From an uncultured Mordavella sp. (lineage in GTDB: Bacteria; Bacillota; Clostridia; Lachnospirales; Lachnospiraceae), in contig CABPCP010000035.1 in assembly GCA_902406105.1 (NCBI GenBank), positions 1 through 27,566 of the forward strand: a DNA stretch of 27,566 nucleotides, read 5' to 3'. Under the pieces are notes generated by a model. The model did no database searches, was not told the origin of the DNA, and saw only the letters and a list, made by a program, of their open reading frames with translations. Both the position numbers and the translations under genes were made by a program. Below, one piece after another: positions 1-7,556 of this stretch (its first letter is position 1; each line of letters starts with the position of its first letter).

Positions 1-725
1 ATCAGCCCGACCCGGAACGGGAACCGGATCTTCTGGCTGGAATCATCGCGATTCGCAAGCTGCATATCCGGGTCATGGAAGAGACAGGGCTCTCTACGGC
101 GGATGAAATGTTGTATCCGGAGAACCGGAGTTATCTGGATGATGTATTGTCTTATGAAGCGGTGGGCGCCCGGTCGGTGGAGGACCAGCAGCATAGACTG
201 ACGGCAAGCGGCATGGATATCCCGGTGGGAATGAAGAATCCTACCAGCGGAGATCTTTCCGTGATGCTTAATTCTGTGACGGCGGCTCAGCGGCCCCATC
301 GTTTTATTTACCGGGGATACGATGTGGAGACAGATGGAAACGCGCTGGCTCATACTATTTTGCGGGGCGGCGTGGATAAGTACGGCAAAAATATTCCAAA
401 CTACCACTATGAGGATCTGGCCCGGCTGGCTCAGATGTATGAGGAAAGACAGCTGCAAAATCCGGCGGTGATCGTGGACGTAAACCACTCTAATTCCGGC
501 AAACAGTTCCGGGAACAGATCCGCATTGTCAGTGAAGTGCTCCACAGCAGAAACTATGACCCAAGACTGAAGAAACTGGTAAAAGGTGTTATGATCGAAA
601 GCTATTTGGTGGAAGGAAGACAGGAGATTTCTGAAAATCTGGTATATGGCCAGTCGATCACAGACCCCTGTATTGGATGGGAAGATACCAGGAAGCTGAT
701 CTGCGAGATCGCTGAGAAATGCTGA
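1..725 (+). CDS. 3-deoxy-7-phosphoheptulonate (DAHP) synthase, class I, 5'-truncated
   Basis: This gene is cut by the left edge; the reading frame is open from base 3, so the Met at base 75 is internal. The enzyme condenses phosphoenolpyruvate and erythrose 4-phosphate, the first step of the shikimate pathway, in the cytoplasm. The visible 240 or so residues fit the C-terminal two thirds of the AroF/G/H family: the GMKNPTSGD and FIYRGYD segments, the metal-ligand His in VDVNHSNSGKQ, the Glu in MIESYLVEG, and the terminal Asp in SITDPCIGWEDT. Which isozyme (Phe, Tyr or Trp sensitive) cannot be judged because the N-terminal part with most allosteric residues is missing. The last codons are repeated in a 26-base tandem duplication that runs past the stop. 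Confidence 0.93.
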   Translation, partial: QPDPEREPDLLAGIIAIRKLHIRVMEETGLSTADEMLYPENRSYLDDVLSYEAVGARSVEDQQHRLTASGMDIPVGMKNPTSGDLSVMLNSVTAAQRPHRFIYRGYDVETDGNALAHTILRGGVDKYGKNIPNYHYEDLARLAQMYEERQLQNPAVIVDVNHSNSGKQFREQIRIVSEVLHSRNYDPRLKKLVKGVMIESYLVEGRQEISENLVYGQSITDPCIGWEDTRKLICEIAEKC

Positions 726-746
726 TCTGCGAGATCGTTGAAGAAG
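695..746. repeat. 26-bp imperfect tandem duplication over the DAHP synthase stop codon
   Basis: Bases 695-720 and 721-746 are two adjacent copies of a 26-base unit. The first 17 bases (GCTGATCTGCGAGATCG) are identical; the remainder differs at a few positions. The first copy holds the final codons of the DAHP synthase and the stop lies at the start of the second copy. Because 26 is not a multiple of three, the second copy is read in another frame. Confidence 0.9.
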
Positions 747-759
747 TGCTAAATATGGC

Positions 760-788
760 TTGTTCGCTTTTTTTCCCTATGATATAAT
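760..788 (+). promoter_or_regulatory. SigA-type promoter for the 861 gene-ispF unit
   Basis: TTGTTC at 760-765 and a perfect TATAAT at 783-788 are separated by 17 bases. It lies in the gap after the DAHP synthase and upstream of the 861 gene, giving a leader of roughly 65 bases. Confidence 0.75.
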
Positions 789-860
789 AGCTTGAGAATA
801 TAGGGCGGACCCAGGGAGGGCCGCCAAAGCTGACAGCAGAAGGACAAAGGAGGATGTCGC

Positions 861-1205
861 ATGAGCAGAAGTCGTGTGGTTTTTAGAGTGATCGTAGGCG
901 GATATCTGGCCTATACAGGTTTTTCCCTGGTAGGAAACGCCATGTCTGATCGGCCGGAGAACTATGTTTTATATACAGTGATCGGAATCTTATTCCTGAT
1001 CGTAGGGGTTGCCTGGTGCGCAAGCGCGCTTATTCGGTTCGCGCGGCATGACTATGACGATGGATTGGGAGAAGGCCCGGCGATAGAGGAAGAAACGGCG
1101 GAAGAAGAGCCTGTATTAAAAGACGAGGCTGCGGCGGAAGAAAAATCCACGGCAGATGAAATGGCAGAAGATACAGCAGAAACTCAGGCAGGAAAAGAGG
1201 AATAG
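861..1205 (+). CDS. Small two-helix membrane protein with acidic C-terminal tail, function unknown
   Basis: I do not recognise a named family. The 114-residue protein starts at an ATG preceded by AAAGGAGG. Two hydrophobic stretches, about residues 7-27 and 37-60, should span the membrane, with the short polar DRPEN segment between them. From about residue 66 the tail is dominated by Glu, Ala and Asp (about 50 residues) and is probably disordered and cytosolic. It lies three bases upstream of ispF and appears to be co-transcribed with it from the 760-788 promoter. The layout, hydrophobic head plus acidic low-complexity tail, resembles the unrelated minus-strand protein at 12195-12515. A role in envelope or protein interaction is possible but not shown. 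Confidence 0.75.
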   Translation: MSRSRVVFRVIVGGYLAYTGFSLVGNAMSDRPENYVLYTVIGILFLIVGVAWCASALIRFARHDYDDGLGEGPAIEEETAEEEPVLKDEAAAEEKSTADEMAEDTAETQAGKEE

Positions 1206-1208
1206 AGT

Positions 1209-1757
1209 ATGCGGGTTGGAATGGGCTATGATGTACACAGACTGACGGAAGACAGAGATTTGATCCTGGGGGGAGTGAAGATTCCTTATGAGAAAGGACT
1301 CTTGGGACATTCGGACGCAGACGTGCTCATTCACGCGGTGATGGATGCCCTGCTGGGAGCAGCCGCTTTGGGAGACATTGGAAAACATTTTCCAGATACG
1401 GATCCCCAATATAAAGGCGCGTCCAGTATGAGGCTGCTGGAGCAAGTGGGGAAACTGATCGAAGAAAAATTGTATGTGATCGAGAATATTGATGCGACGA
1501 TCATTGCGCAAAGACCCAAGATGGCGCCTTATATCCAGGAAATGAGGCAGAATATCGCATCCGCCCTCCATTTGGACCCAGACCAGGTCAACGTAAAGGC
1601 GACCACAGAAGAGGGCCTTGGATTTACCGGGACTGGGGAAGGAATTTCTTCTCAGGCGGTAGCCTGTCTGGAAGCAGTTAAAAATTACAGCTATCCGGTG
1701 GGACCAGACTGCGGAAGGTGCGGCGGCTGTCAGGGGTCCTGCGGGCAGGAAGCATAA
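1209..1757 (+). CDS. ispF: 2-C-methyl-D-erythritol 2,4-cyclodiphosphate synthase with Cys-rich C-terminal tail
   Basis: IspF converts CDP-methylerythritol 2-phosphate to the cyclic diphosphate and CMP in the MEP isoprenoid pathway; it is a cytoplasmic homotrimer. The zinc ligands Asp8 and His10 are in GYDVHR and the third His is in the LLGHSDADV segment. The signature [14 protein letters not shown] and the C-terminal [17 protein letters not shown] motif are intact. The family is usually about 155-160 residues; this protein has 182. The surplus is a tail with Cys168, Cys171, Cys174 and Cys178, spaced CxxCxxCxxxC, rich in glycine. The start is ATG 1209 with AAAGAGGAA six bases upstream, just after the stop of the membrane protein gene. 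A terminator follows at 1770-1800. In Bacillus ispF also sits near cysE-cysS, so the placement is typical. Confidence 0.96.
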   Translation: MRVGMGYDVHRLTEDRDLILGGVKIPYEKGLLGHSDADVLIHAVMDALLGAAALGDIGKHFPDTDPQYKGASSMRLLEQVGKLIEEKLYVIENIDATIIAQRPKMAPYIQEMRQNIASALHLDPDQVNVKATTEEGLGFTGTGEGISSQAVACLEAVKNYSYPVGPDCGRCGGCQGSCGQEA

Positions 1758-1769
1758 AAATGTTGCAAG

Positions 1770-1800
1770 AGAAAGCTCCAGGAGGGGCTTTCTTTCTTTT
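1770..1800 (+). terminator. Rho-independent terminator after ispF
   Basis: A 10-bp stem (1770-1779 with 1784-1793, one G-U pair) closes an AGGA tetraloop and is followed by a T-rich run (TTTCTTTT). It begins 13 bases after the ispF stop and ends only 24 bases before the next gene's start codon. Confidence 0.8.
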
Positions 1801-1824
1801 GAAAATGTAAGGAGATGGCAGAAA

Positions 1825-2823
1825 ATGAAGATCAGAAAGCTGGAAAGGCAGGAACATGGAAATACACGTCCTCTGTATGAAACTGTTTTTACAGAAGACA
1901 GTAAGAGCTTTGTAGATTACTACTATACAGAAAAGACAAGAGACAATCAGATTTATGTCGCGGAAGAAGATGGAGGGATCCGCGCCATGCTCCATTTGAA
2001 TCCCTACACGCTGATGGTCAACGGAGTCAGAAAAGAGGCAAACTATATCGTTGCGGTGGCAACGCAGAAAGAATATCGGGGAAGGCGCTACATGGCGAGG
2101 CTTCTTGAACGGTCTCTGCGGGATATGTACAGGGCGGGGGAAATCTTTACATTTCTCATGCCGGCGGCAGAAGCGATCTACCTGCCTCACGACTTCCGGA
2201 CGGTGTATGAGCAGGAACGGAAATTTTATGAAGAAACCTCAGAGACTCCGGGGATTTCCATATCTCAGGCCAAAGAAGAGGATCTGGAGTCTCTTTCTTT
2301 AGCGGCGAATACCTGGCTGGAGCGAAATTATCAGGTGTACGCTCTCCGGGACGCGGCTTATTACCGGAGACTGATGAAAGAATACGAAAGTGACGGCGGC
2401 CGTCTGATGGTATATCGGAAAGAAGGGCAGATCGTAGACTGCCGGCCTTATATGCCTGGTGAAAACGGGAAAGAAAAGCCTAAGATCATGATCCGGATCG
2501 TGGACGCTCGCCGGATGCTGATGTCCCTGCGGCTGAAAAGCCTGATGGCCGTATGCTTCTGTATAGAGGATCCTATCATCCCGGAAAACAATCGGTGCCT
2601 GACCCTTACAGGGACCGAATTCTCCGGTATCATGCTGATGGAATCCCCCAAAGAAAACAGCGAAGGAACCATCCCGATCGCGGCGCTGGGAAGCTTCCTC
2701 TTTGGCGCCGTGAGCGCGGAAGAGCTCTGCCGGGAAGAAGGAGTAGAAATGACAGAGCGGATGAAAAACGAACTAAAAAAAATCCAGCCATTGACCAGAC
2801 TCTATCTGAACGAGACCGTGTGA
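1825..2823 (+). CDS. GNAT-family N-acetyltransferase, Eis-like two-domain type
   Basis: The 332-residue protein starts at ATG 1825 with AAGGAGA nine bases upstream. The N-terminal ~150 residues form a GNAT fold: an N-terminal strand-helix (MKIRKLERQEH), a beta region with YIVAVATQKEYRGRRYMARLL that carries the acetyl-CoA pyrophosphate-binding loop (here RGRRYM in place of the usual GxGxG/A), and IFTFLMPAAEAIYLPHDF. The C-terminal half looks like a second, degenerate acyltransferase or sterol-carrier-like domain, as in the larger Eis aminoacyl-acetyltransferases, but shorter. The substrate is not predictable. No clear promoter fits between the ispF terminator and this gene, so it may depend on read-through. 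Confidence 0.75.
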   Translation: MKIRKLERQEHGNTRPLYETVFTEDSKSFVDYYYTEKTRDNQIYVAEEDGGIRAMLHLNPYTLMVNGVRKEANYIVAVATQKEYRGRRYMARLLERSLRDMYRAGEIFTFLMPAAEAIYLPHDFRTVYEQERKFYEETSETPGISISQAKEEDLESLSLAANTWLERNYQVYALRDAAYYRRLMKEYESDGGRLMVYRKEGQIVDCRPYMPGENGKEKPKIMIRIVDARRMLMSLRLKSLMAVCFCIEDPIIPENNRCLTLTGTEFSGIMLMESPKENSEGTIPIAALGSFLFGAVSAEELCREEGVEMTERMKNELKKIQPLTRLYLNETV

Positions 2824-2844
2824 CACAAAAAGGTACAGGGTAAT

Positions 2845-2911
2845 TGTCAATTTGGGACGTAGTAAAATGCAAAAAGGCTACGTCCCCAGTTAACAATTTA
2901 ACAATTGACAA
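2845..2911. repeat. Nested inverted-repeat element upstream of the cys T-box promoter
   Basis: GGGACGTAG (2854-2862) pairs perfectly with CTACGTCCC (2878-2886) around a 15-base A-rich loop. An outer perfect 9-bp inverted repeat, TTGTCAATT at 2845-2853 and AATTGACAA at 2903-2911, flanks it; its right arm contains the -35 box of the downstream promoter. There is no T-tract, so it is not a standard terminator. It could be an operator, an RNA processing site or a REP/MITE-like miniature element. Confidence 0.7.
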
Positions 2912-2933
2912 ATCTCCTGATTTCACATATGAT
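2905..2933 (+). promoter_or_regulatory. Strong SigA-type promoter of the cysE-cysS operon
   Basis: A perfect TTGACA at 2905-2910 and TATGAT at 2928-2933 are separated by 17 bases. Transcription should begin near 2940, just before the T-box leader. Confidence 0.88.
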
Positions 2934-2949
2934 ATATCCTATATAAGGC

Positions 2950-3217
2950 AAAGACGCTGAACGGAAAGAGTAGCGGAGGATGGATCTAAAAGAGAGAAAC
3001 TGTCACCGGCTGAAAGCAGTTTTAAGGGATACCGCCGTGAAGTGCATCCGGGAGTCTGCCTGGCGAACGAGTTTTTCCAGTAGCCGGGCACGGGTTACAC
3101 ACGTTACGTGTTTCGAGTGGAGAATTCTTGTTTGGCAGGGATTTTCTATAAGAGTGGAACCGCGGAGCTTGACTTCGTCTCTTGGATACGGCTATGTATC
3201 AGAGACGGAGTTTTTTG
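2950..3217 (+). ncRNA. T-box leader, cysteine-specific (UGC specifier)
   Basis: The T-box signature AGAGTGGAACCGCGG is at 3151-3165. The specifier loop is well defined: CGGA (2962-2965) pairs with TCCG (3047-3050), the 5' side carries AGTA (2969-2972), GCGG (2973-2976) pairs with CCGC (3032-3035), and the 3' side carries GAA followed by TGC at 3043-3045, the Cys codon. The T-box TGGA would pair with a UCCA tRNA end; U73 is the discriminator of bacterial tRNA-Cys, which agrees. The terminator is the competing stem CGTCTC...GAGACG with a T6 run, 3176-3217. Uncharged tRNA-Cys should therefore promote read-through into cysE and cysS. Confidence 0.95.
3176..3217 (+). terminator. Conditional terminator of the cysteine T-box
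   Basis: CGTCTC (3176-3181) pairs with GAGACG (3202-3207) and GATAC (3185-3189) with GTATC (3196-3200), followed by GAGTTTTTTG. It lies immediately after the T-box sequence and about 60 bases before cysE. Confidence 0.88.
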
Positions 3218-3275
3218 TTTGGCTGCAATCTGCCGCAGAGATATTTTTTTACATCAATGAAGGAGATTGGACATC

Positions 3276-3989
3276 ATGGGTATGATATCTTATATCAGGG
3301 AAGAGATTCAGGTGATCCGGGAACGGGATCCGGCCATCAAGTCGAATATGGAGGTGTTCCTCTACCCCAGCTTTAAGGCGATCCTGCGCTACCGGATGGC
3401 CCATAAGCTGTATTTGAAGAAACACTATTTTCTGGCCCGGTGGATTTCCCAGAGGGCAGCCCGCAAGACGGGAATTGAGATCCATCCGGGAGCCACTATT
3501 GGAAAGGGACTGTTTATCGACCACGGCAGCGGCGTGATCATAGGAGAGACGGCGGAGCTGGGGGATAACATTACCTTATATCAGGGAGTGACTTTAGGAG
3601 GGACCGGAAAGGAACAGGGCAAGCGCCACCCTACCCTAAAGGATAATGTAATGGTGAGCGCGGGAGCCAAGGTCTTAGGTTCCTTTACCATCGGGGAAAA
3701 TTCCAAGATCGGCGCCGGTTCTGTGGTCCTAAAGGAAGTGCCGCCCAATTGTACCGTGGTAGGCGTACCCGGCCGGGTGGTCAAAATGGGAGACCAGAGG
3801 ATCCCCCGGATGGATATGGACCAGATCCATCTGCCGGACCCTATCAGCAACGATATCCGGGAGCTGCAGGCAGATAACCTGAGGCTGCACAGCAGGATCC
3901 TGGAAATGGAGAAGCATATGAGATGTATGCAGGAGCAAAACATCAAGATCTTAGATGAGGAGGAAGAACGAAACCATGAAGCTGTATAA
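3276..3989 (+). CDS. cysE: Serine O-acetyltransferase
   Basis: CysE acetylates serine with acetyl-CoA to O-acetylserine, the precursor for cysteine. The left-handed beta-helix hexapeptide repeats run from about residue 65 to 170, with the signature [32 protein letters not shown] holding the catalytic His and Asp, and [20 protein letters not shown]. The C-terminus ends in a charged, probably coiled-coil segment (about residues 195-235). I chose ATG 3276 because AGGAG at 3261-3265 is ten bases upstream; an in-frame TTG at 3267 lies directly on the ribosome binding site, and ATG 3282 is a further option. The gene is the first after the Cys T-box and overlaps cysS by 14 bases, which suggests translational coupling. 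Confidence 0.95.
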   Translation: MGMISYIREEIQVIRERDPAIKSNMEVFLYPSFKAILRYRMAHKLYLKKHYFLARWISQRAARKTGIEIHPGATIGKGLFIDHGSGVIIGETAELGDNITLYQGVTLGGTGKEQGKRHPTLKDNVMVSAGAKVLGSFTIGENSKIGAGSVVLKEVPPNCTVVGVPGRVVKMGDQRIPRMDMDQIHLPDPISNDIRELQADNLRLHSRILEMEKHMRCMQEQNIKILDEEEERNHEAV

Positions 3990-5382
3990 CACACTGACAA
4001 AGCAGAAAGAAGAATTTGTCCCACTGGAAGAGGGAAAGGTGAAAATGTATGTGTGCGGGCCTACCGTATACAATTTCATCCACATTGGAAACGCCAGGCC
4101 GATGATCGTCTTTGACACGGTAAGAAGATATTTTGAGTACAAGGGATACGATGTGAACTATGTTTCCAATTTTACTGATGTGGACGACAAGATCATCAAC
4201 AAAGCGATCGAGGAAGGAGTTTCTGCCCAGGAGATTTCCGAGCGGTACATTGCCGAGTGCAAGAAAGATATGGAAGGCATGAACGTGAAACCGGCCACAA
4301 CCCATCCTCTGGCCACTCAGGAGATCTGCGGAATGGTGGAGATGATCCAGACCCTGATCGATAAAGGGTACGCTTATGAGAAAAACGGTACGGTTTATTT
4401 CCGCACCCGCCAGTTTAAGGACTATGGCAAATTGTCCCACAAGAATCTGGACGATCTTCGTTCCGGCGAACGTTCTCTTTTGGTGACCGGCGAGGATGAA
4501 AAGGAAGATCCTCTGGATTTCGTACTGTGGAAACCGAAGAAAGAAGGGGAGCCCGCCTGGGAGTCACCATGGAGCGACGGCCGTCCGGGGTGGCATATTG
4601 AGTGCTCTGTTATGTCCAAGAAATATCTGGGCGACCAGATCGACATCCACGCCGGCGGCGAGGACCTGGTATTTCCTCATCATGAAAATGAGATTGCTCA
4701 GAGCGAGGCCGCTAATGGGAAAGAATTTGCCCGCTACTGGATGCACAATGCGTTTTTAAATATCGATAACCGGAAAATGAGTAAATCTCTGGGGAATTTC
4801 CGTACGGTACGGGAGATCAGCGAACAGTACGATCTGCAGGTGCTGCGGTTCTTTATGCTGAGCGCCCATTACAGAAGTCCGTTAAATTTCAGCGCGGAGC
4901 TGATGGAAGCGTCCAAAAATGGATTGGAGCGGATCGTAAACGCGGCGGAAAATCTGAAGTTCTATCTGAAGAACGCCCAGACAGAGAAGCTGACGGAAGA
5001 GGAAGAAAAAGCCTTCGCCCAGACCGATGGATTCGTGGCCGCTTTTGAGAAGGCCATGGATGATGACTTTAATACGGCGGATGCTCTGGCGGCTGTTTTC
5101 GACCTGGTGAAATTCATCAACACCAGCGCCGGTGAGAACAGTTCTAAAGCATATTTGGAGAATCTTCTTAAGCTTTTGAAAAGGCTGACGGATGTACTGG
5201 GACTGATCGTGGATAAGAAGGAAGAACTGCTGGATGAGGAGATCGAGAATCTGATCCAGGAGCGTCAGGCGGCAAGGAAAGCCAAAGATTTTGCCAAAGC
5301 CGATGCCATCCGGGATGAACTGGCGCAAAAGGGCATCATTCTGGAGGATACCAGAGAGGGTGTAAAATGGAAAAAAGCGTAG
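3976..5382 (+). CDS. cysS: Cysteine--tRNA ligase
   Basis: This class I synthetase charges tRNA-Cys. The HIGH motif appears as HIGN in [11 protein letters not shown] (about residues 36-39) and the KMSKS loop as [10 protein letters not shown] near residue 267. Zinc ligands are the Cys of VCGPTVYN (Cys27), the Cys in WHIECSVMS, and the His/Glu of FPHHENE. The C-terminal anticodon-recognition region ends with the [17 protein letters not shown] signature typical of CysRS. The 468-residue length is normal. I chose ATG 3976 because it gives the usual MKLYNT N-terminus with GAGGAGGA ten bases upstream; an ATG at 3955 sits before that site. It overlaps cysE by 14 bases and mrnC by 16, so the three genes are tightly coupled under the cysteine T-box. 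Confidence 0.98.
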   Translation: MKLYNTLTKQKEEFVPLEEGKVKMYVCGPTVYNFIHIGNARPMIVFDTVRRYFEYKGYDVNYVSNFTDVDDKIINKAIEEGVSAQEISERYIAECKKDMEGMNVKPATTHPLATQEICGMVEMIQTLIDKGYAYEKNGTVYFRTRQFKDYGKLSHKNLDDLRSGERSLLVTGEDEKEDPLDFVLWKPKKEGEPAWESPWSDGRPGWHIECSVMSKKYLGDQIDIHAGGEDLVFPHHENEIAQSEAANGKEFARYWMHNAFLNIDNRKMSKSLGNFRTVREISEQYDLQVLRFFMLSAHYRSPLNFSAELMEASKNGLERIVNAAENLKFYLKNAQTEKLTEEEEKAFAQTDGFVAAFEKAMDDDFNTADALAAVFDLVKFINTSAGENSSKAYLENLLKLLKRLTDVLGLIVDKKEELLDEEIENLIQERQAARKAKDFAKADAIRDELAQKGIILEDTREGVKWKKA

Positions 5383-5816
5383 AATGGCAGTTTGACGCCT
5401 GCCTGCGGGAGGCTTTCCAGCTTCCTGACAGGCAGGCGAAGGGATATTCGCCTCTGGTGCTGGCCTATATCGGGGATTGTATCTATGATCTGATCATCCG
5501 TACCATTGTGGTCAGCCGGGGGAACCGCCAGGTAAACAAACTTCACAAAGAGACCAGCCGCATGGTGCAGGCATCCGCCCAGTCCCGGATGATGGAGGCC
5601 ATTGAGCCCCTGCTGTCAGAAGAAGAAGCTGGAGTCTACCGCAGAGGCCGTAATTCGAAGAGCTTTTCGCCGGCCAAGAACCAGTCTTTGAAAGATTATC
5701 ACCGGGCTACCGGATTCGAGGCGCTGATGGGATATCTCTATCTGAACCGGGAATGGGAGCGTATGCTGGACTTGGTAAAGACAGGGCTTGATCATTTGGA
5801 AGAGCCGGCCAGATAG
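5367..5816 (+). CDS. mrnC: Mini-ribonuclease III
   Basis: Mini-III is a dimeric RNase III catalytic domain without the dsRNA-binding domain; in Bacillus subtilis it trims the 5' and 3' ends of pre-23S rRNA. The metal-binding Asp is in [10 protein letters not shown] and the second acidic cluster in [13 protein letters not shown]. The length of 149 residues fits the family (about 130-145). The start ATG 5367 lies inside the end of cysS, with GAGAGGG upstream. Its position between cysS and rlmB is the conserved Firmicutes order and links cysteine-responsive transcription to rRNA maturation genes. Confidence 0.95.
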   Translation: MEKSVEWQFDACLREAFQLPDRQAKGYSPLVLAYIGDCIYDLIIRTIVVSRGNRQVNKLHKETSRMVQASAQSRMMEAIEPLLSEEEAGVYRRGRNSKSFSPAKNQSLKDYHRATGFEALMGYLYLNREWERMLDLVKTGLDHLEEPAR

Positions 5817-5862
5817 GCGGAAAGAAACTGTGAAAATCGGTAGGGGAAGAAAAGGAGCAGAT

Positions 5863-6663
5863 ATGCAGAAGTATCAAGGGGAAGGAAGAAAGGAAAGGGC
5901 CGGACAGGAGGCTCTTAAGGAGGAAAACCAGAAGGAAAACCGGATCGAGGGAAGAAACGCTGTGCTGGAAGCCCTGAGGGCGGACCGTACCATTGACCGG
6001 CTGTATGTGCAGGAAGGTTGCCAGGACGGGCCCATTCGCACCATTTTAAGAGAGGCAAAAAAGCGGGGAATCCAAGTGCAGTTTGCGGATAAAGCAAGAC
6101 TTGCCCGGCTTTCCGTGACCGGAAAGCATCAAGGCGTGATCGCGGATGCGGCGGCCTACGCCTACGCCCAGGTGGAGGATATGCTGGAATTAGCCCAAAA
6201 ACGGGGAGAAGATCCCTTCCTTTTCCTGCTGGACAATATTGAGGATCCTCATAATCTGGGGGCCATCATTCGGACGGCCAATCTGGCGGGAGCCCATGGA
6301 GTCATTATACCGAAGCGCAGAGCGGTCGGTCTGACCGCAACGGTGGCAAAGACCTCTGCCGGAGCCTTGAATTATACGCCGGTGGCCAGAGTGACTAATC
6401 TTGTCAAGACCATGGAAGAGCTGAAAGAGAAAGGACTGTGGTTTGTCTGCGCGGACATGGACGGAGAATCGATGTATCGGCTAAACCTAAAAGGCCCCAT
6501 CGGTCTGGTGATCGGTAATGAGGGCGAGGGCGTAGGAAGGCTGGTGAAGGAAACCTGTGATTTTACAGCGGCGATTCCTATGAAGGGAGAGATTGATTCG
6601 CTGAACGCATCGGTGGCGGCCGGAGTCCTGGCTTATGAGATCCTGCGCCAGCGGCAGCAGTAG
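5863..6663 (+). CDS. rlmB: 23S rRNA (guanosine-2'-O)-methyltransferase, RlmB/TrmH family
   Basis: This SPOUT-class, SAM-dependent enzyme methylates the ribose of a guanosine in 23S rRNA (G2251 in E. coli numbering). Residues 25-95 or so are the RNA-binding substrate domain beginning ENRIEGRNAVLEAL. The SPOUT signatures are NIEDPHNLGAIIRTANLAGA (motif 1), IGNEGEGVGRLV (motif 2) and IPMKGEIDSLNASVAAGV (motif 3). I chose ATG 5863, five bases after AAAGGAG; the frame is open further upstream but without a good site. The N-terminal 25 residues are Lys/Glu/Gln-rich and poorly conserved in the family. It follows mrnC by 46 bases with no terminator. Confidence 0.94.
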   Translation: MQKYQGEGRKERAGQEALKEENQKENRIEGRNAVLEALRADRTIDRLYVQEGCQDGPIRTILREAKKRGIQVQFADKARLARLSVTGKHQGVIADAAAYAYAQVEDMLELAQKRGEDPFLFLLDNIEDPHNLGAIIRTANLAGAHGVIIPKRRAVGLTATVAKTSAGALNYTPVARVTNLVKTMEELKEKGLWFVCADMDGESMYRLNLKGPIGLVIGNEGEGVGRLVKETCDFTAAIPMKGEIDSLNASVAAGVLAYEILRQRQQ

Positions 6664-6725
6664 CAGTCATATGAGGTACATGCAGGAATCTTTTAGCCAA
6701 ACATAAGGGAAAAGGAGGCGGCCTT

Positions 6726-7331
6726 ATGAGTGCCTATGACCGGATGACCGACGAGCAGCTGATCGGAAAACTGCGGGACGGAGATAAAAAGATCATGGAT
6801 TACATCATGGAAAAATATAAAAACCTGGTGCGCAAGGAGGCCAATGCCATGTATCTTCTGGGAGGGGAAAATGATGACCTGATCCAAGAAGGCATGATCG
6901 GCCTTTTTAAAGCGGTCCAGGACTATGATCCAAAGCAGGAAGCTTCGTTTTACAGCTTTGCCCGGCTTTGCATCACCCGGCAGCTTTATTCCGCCATCGA
7001 GGCGTCTAAGAGAAAGAAGCACGGGCCGCTGAATTCTTATGTATCACTGTATGATAAAAATGATGAAAAGGAAGCGCTGATCGAGACGGTGGAAGCGGAG
7101 CGGGAAAATAATCCAGAAGAGATTCTGGTGAGTCGGGAATATGCCCGTCTTCTGGAGAGCGAGCTGGAGGAGCAGTTAAGCGATTTGGAAAGCAGGGTCT
7201 TGTACCTTCACCTTTTAGGCACAGATTATAAGACCATCGCCCGTCTTTTAGACAAGAGCCCTAAGACGGTGGATAACGCCCTTCAGAGAATAAAAGGAAA
7301 AACAGAGAAGATTTTGGAAAAATATCATTGA
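6726..7331 (+). CDS. sigH: RNA polymerase sporulation sigma factor SigH
   Basis: SigH (sigma-30) directs early sporulation and transition-state genes. Region 2 is visible as GGENDDLIQEGMIGLFKAVQDYDP followed by ASFYSFARLCITRQLYSAIEAS, and region 4 as LESRVLYLHLLGTDYKTIARLL plus a helix-turn-helix with SPKTVDNALQRIKGK. The 201 residues are close to the usual 210-220. The start ATG 6726 follows AAAAGGAGG. In B. subtilis yacP lies between rlmB and sigH; here only 62 bases separate them, so yacP is absent from this position. No clear promoter was found in that gap, so it may be read from the upstream operon or from an internal promoter. The stop codon overlaps the -35 box of the tRNA-Thr promoter. 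Confidence 0.93.
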   Translation: MSAYDRMTDEQLIGKLRDGDKKIMDYIMEKYKNLVRKEANAMYLLGGENDDLIQEGMIGLFKAVQDYDPKQEASFYSFARLCITRQLYSAIEASKRKKHGPLNSYVSLYDKNDEKEALIETVEAERENNPEEILVSREYARLLESELEEQLSDLESRVLYLHLLGTDYKTIARLLDKSPKTVDNALQRIKGKTEKILEKYH

Positions 7332-7357
7332 CAAGTCTATGGATTATAGTGTATAGT
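7328..7357 (+). promoter_or_regulatory. Promoter of the tRNA-Thr gene
   Basis: A perfect TTGACA at 7328-7333 and TATAGT at 7352-7357 are separated by 18 bases. The -35 box contains the TGA stop of sigH (7329-7331). The predicted start is about 20 bases upstream of the tRNA. Confidence 0.78.
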
Positions 7358-7382
7358 ATCACTGTTGCAATCAATGATATGC

Positions 7383-7455
7383 GCTGCCGTGGCTCAGTCG
7401 GTAGAGCGTCGCCTTGGTAAGGCGGAGGTCGGCGGTTCGATTCCGCTCGGCAGCT
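7383..7455 (+). tRNA. tRNA-Thr (anticodon GGU)
   Basis: A complete cloverleaf can be drawn: acceptor GCTGCCG/CGGCAGC, D arm GCTC/GAGC, anticodon stem TCGCC/GGCGG with loop TTGGTAA (anticodon GGT), variable AGGTC, and T arm GGCGG/CCGCT with loop TTCGATT. The discriminator base is T73. CCA is not encoded. It is a single tRNA with its own promoter and terminator, placed between sigH and a MATE transporter gene. It reads ACC and ACU, and ACC is the specifier of the threonine T-box at 22200-22421. Confidence 0.97.
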
Positions 7456-7457
7456 TC

Positions 7458-7487
7458 ATTACTCCCAGTTCAGGGAGTAATTTTTTT
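7458..7487 (+). terminator. Rho-independent terminator of tRNA-Thr
   Basis: ATTACTCCC (7458-7466) pairs perfectly with GGGAGTAAT (7473-7481) around a 6-base loop and runs into T7. It starts three bases after the tRNA. Confidence 0.92.
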
Positions 7488-7556
7488 CGCCCATCTTTAC
7501 AGATTTTACGCGGATCTTAGATCATACGTCTCTTGTTGAAAAGGAAGGATGTACCC

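Noticed and set aside
2980..3285. 101-residue plus-strand open frame
   Set aside because: It lies inside the cysteine T-box leader; its bases are accounted for by stem I, the T-box core and the terminator.
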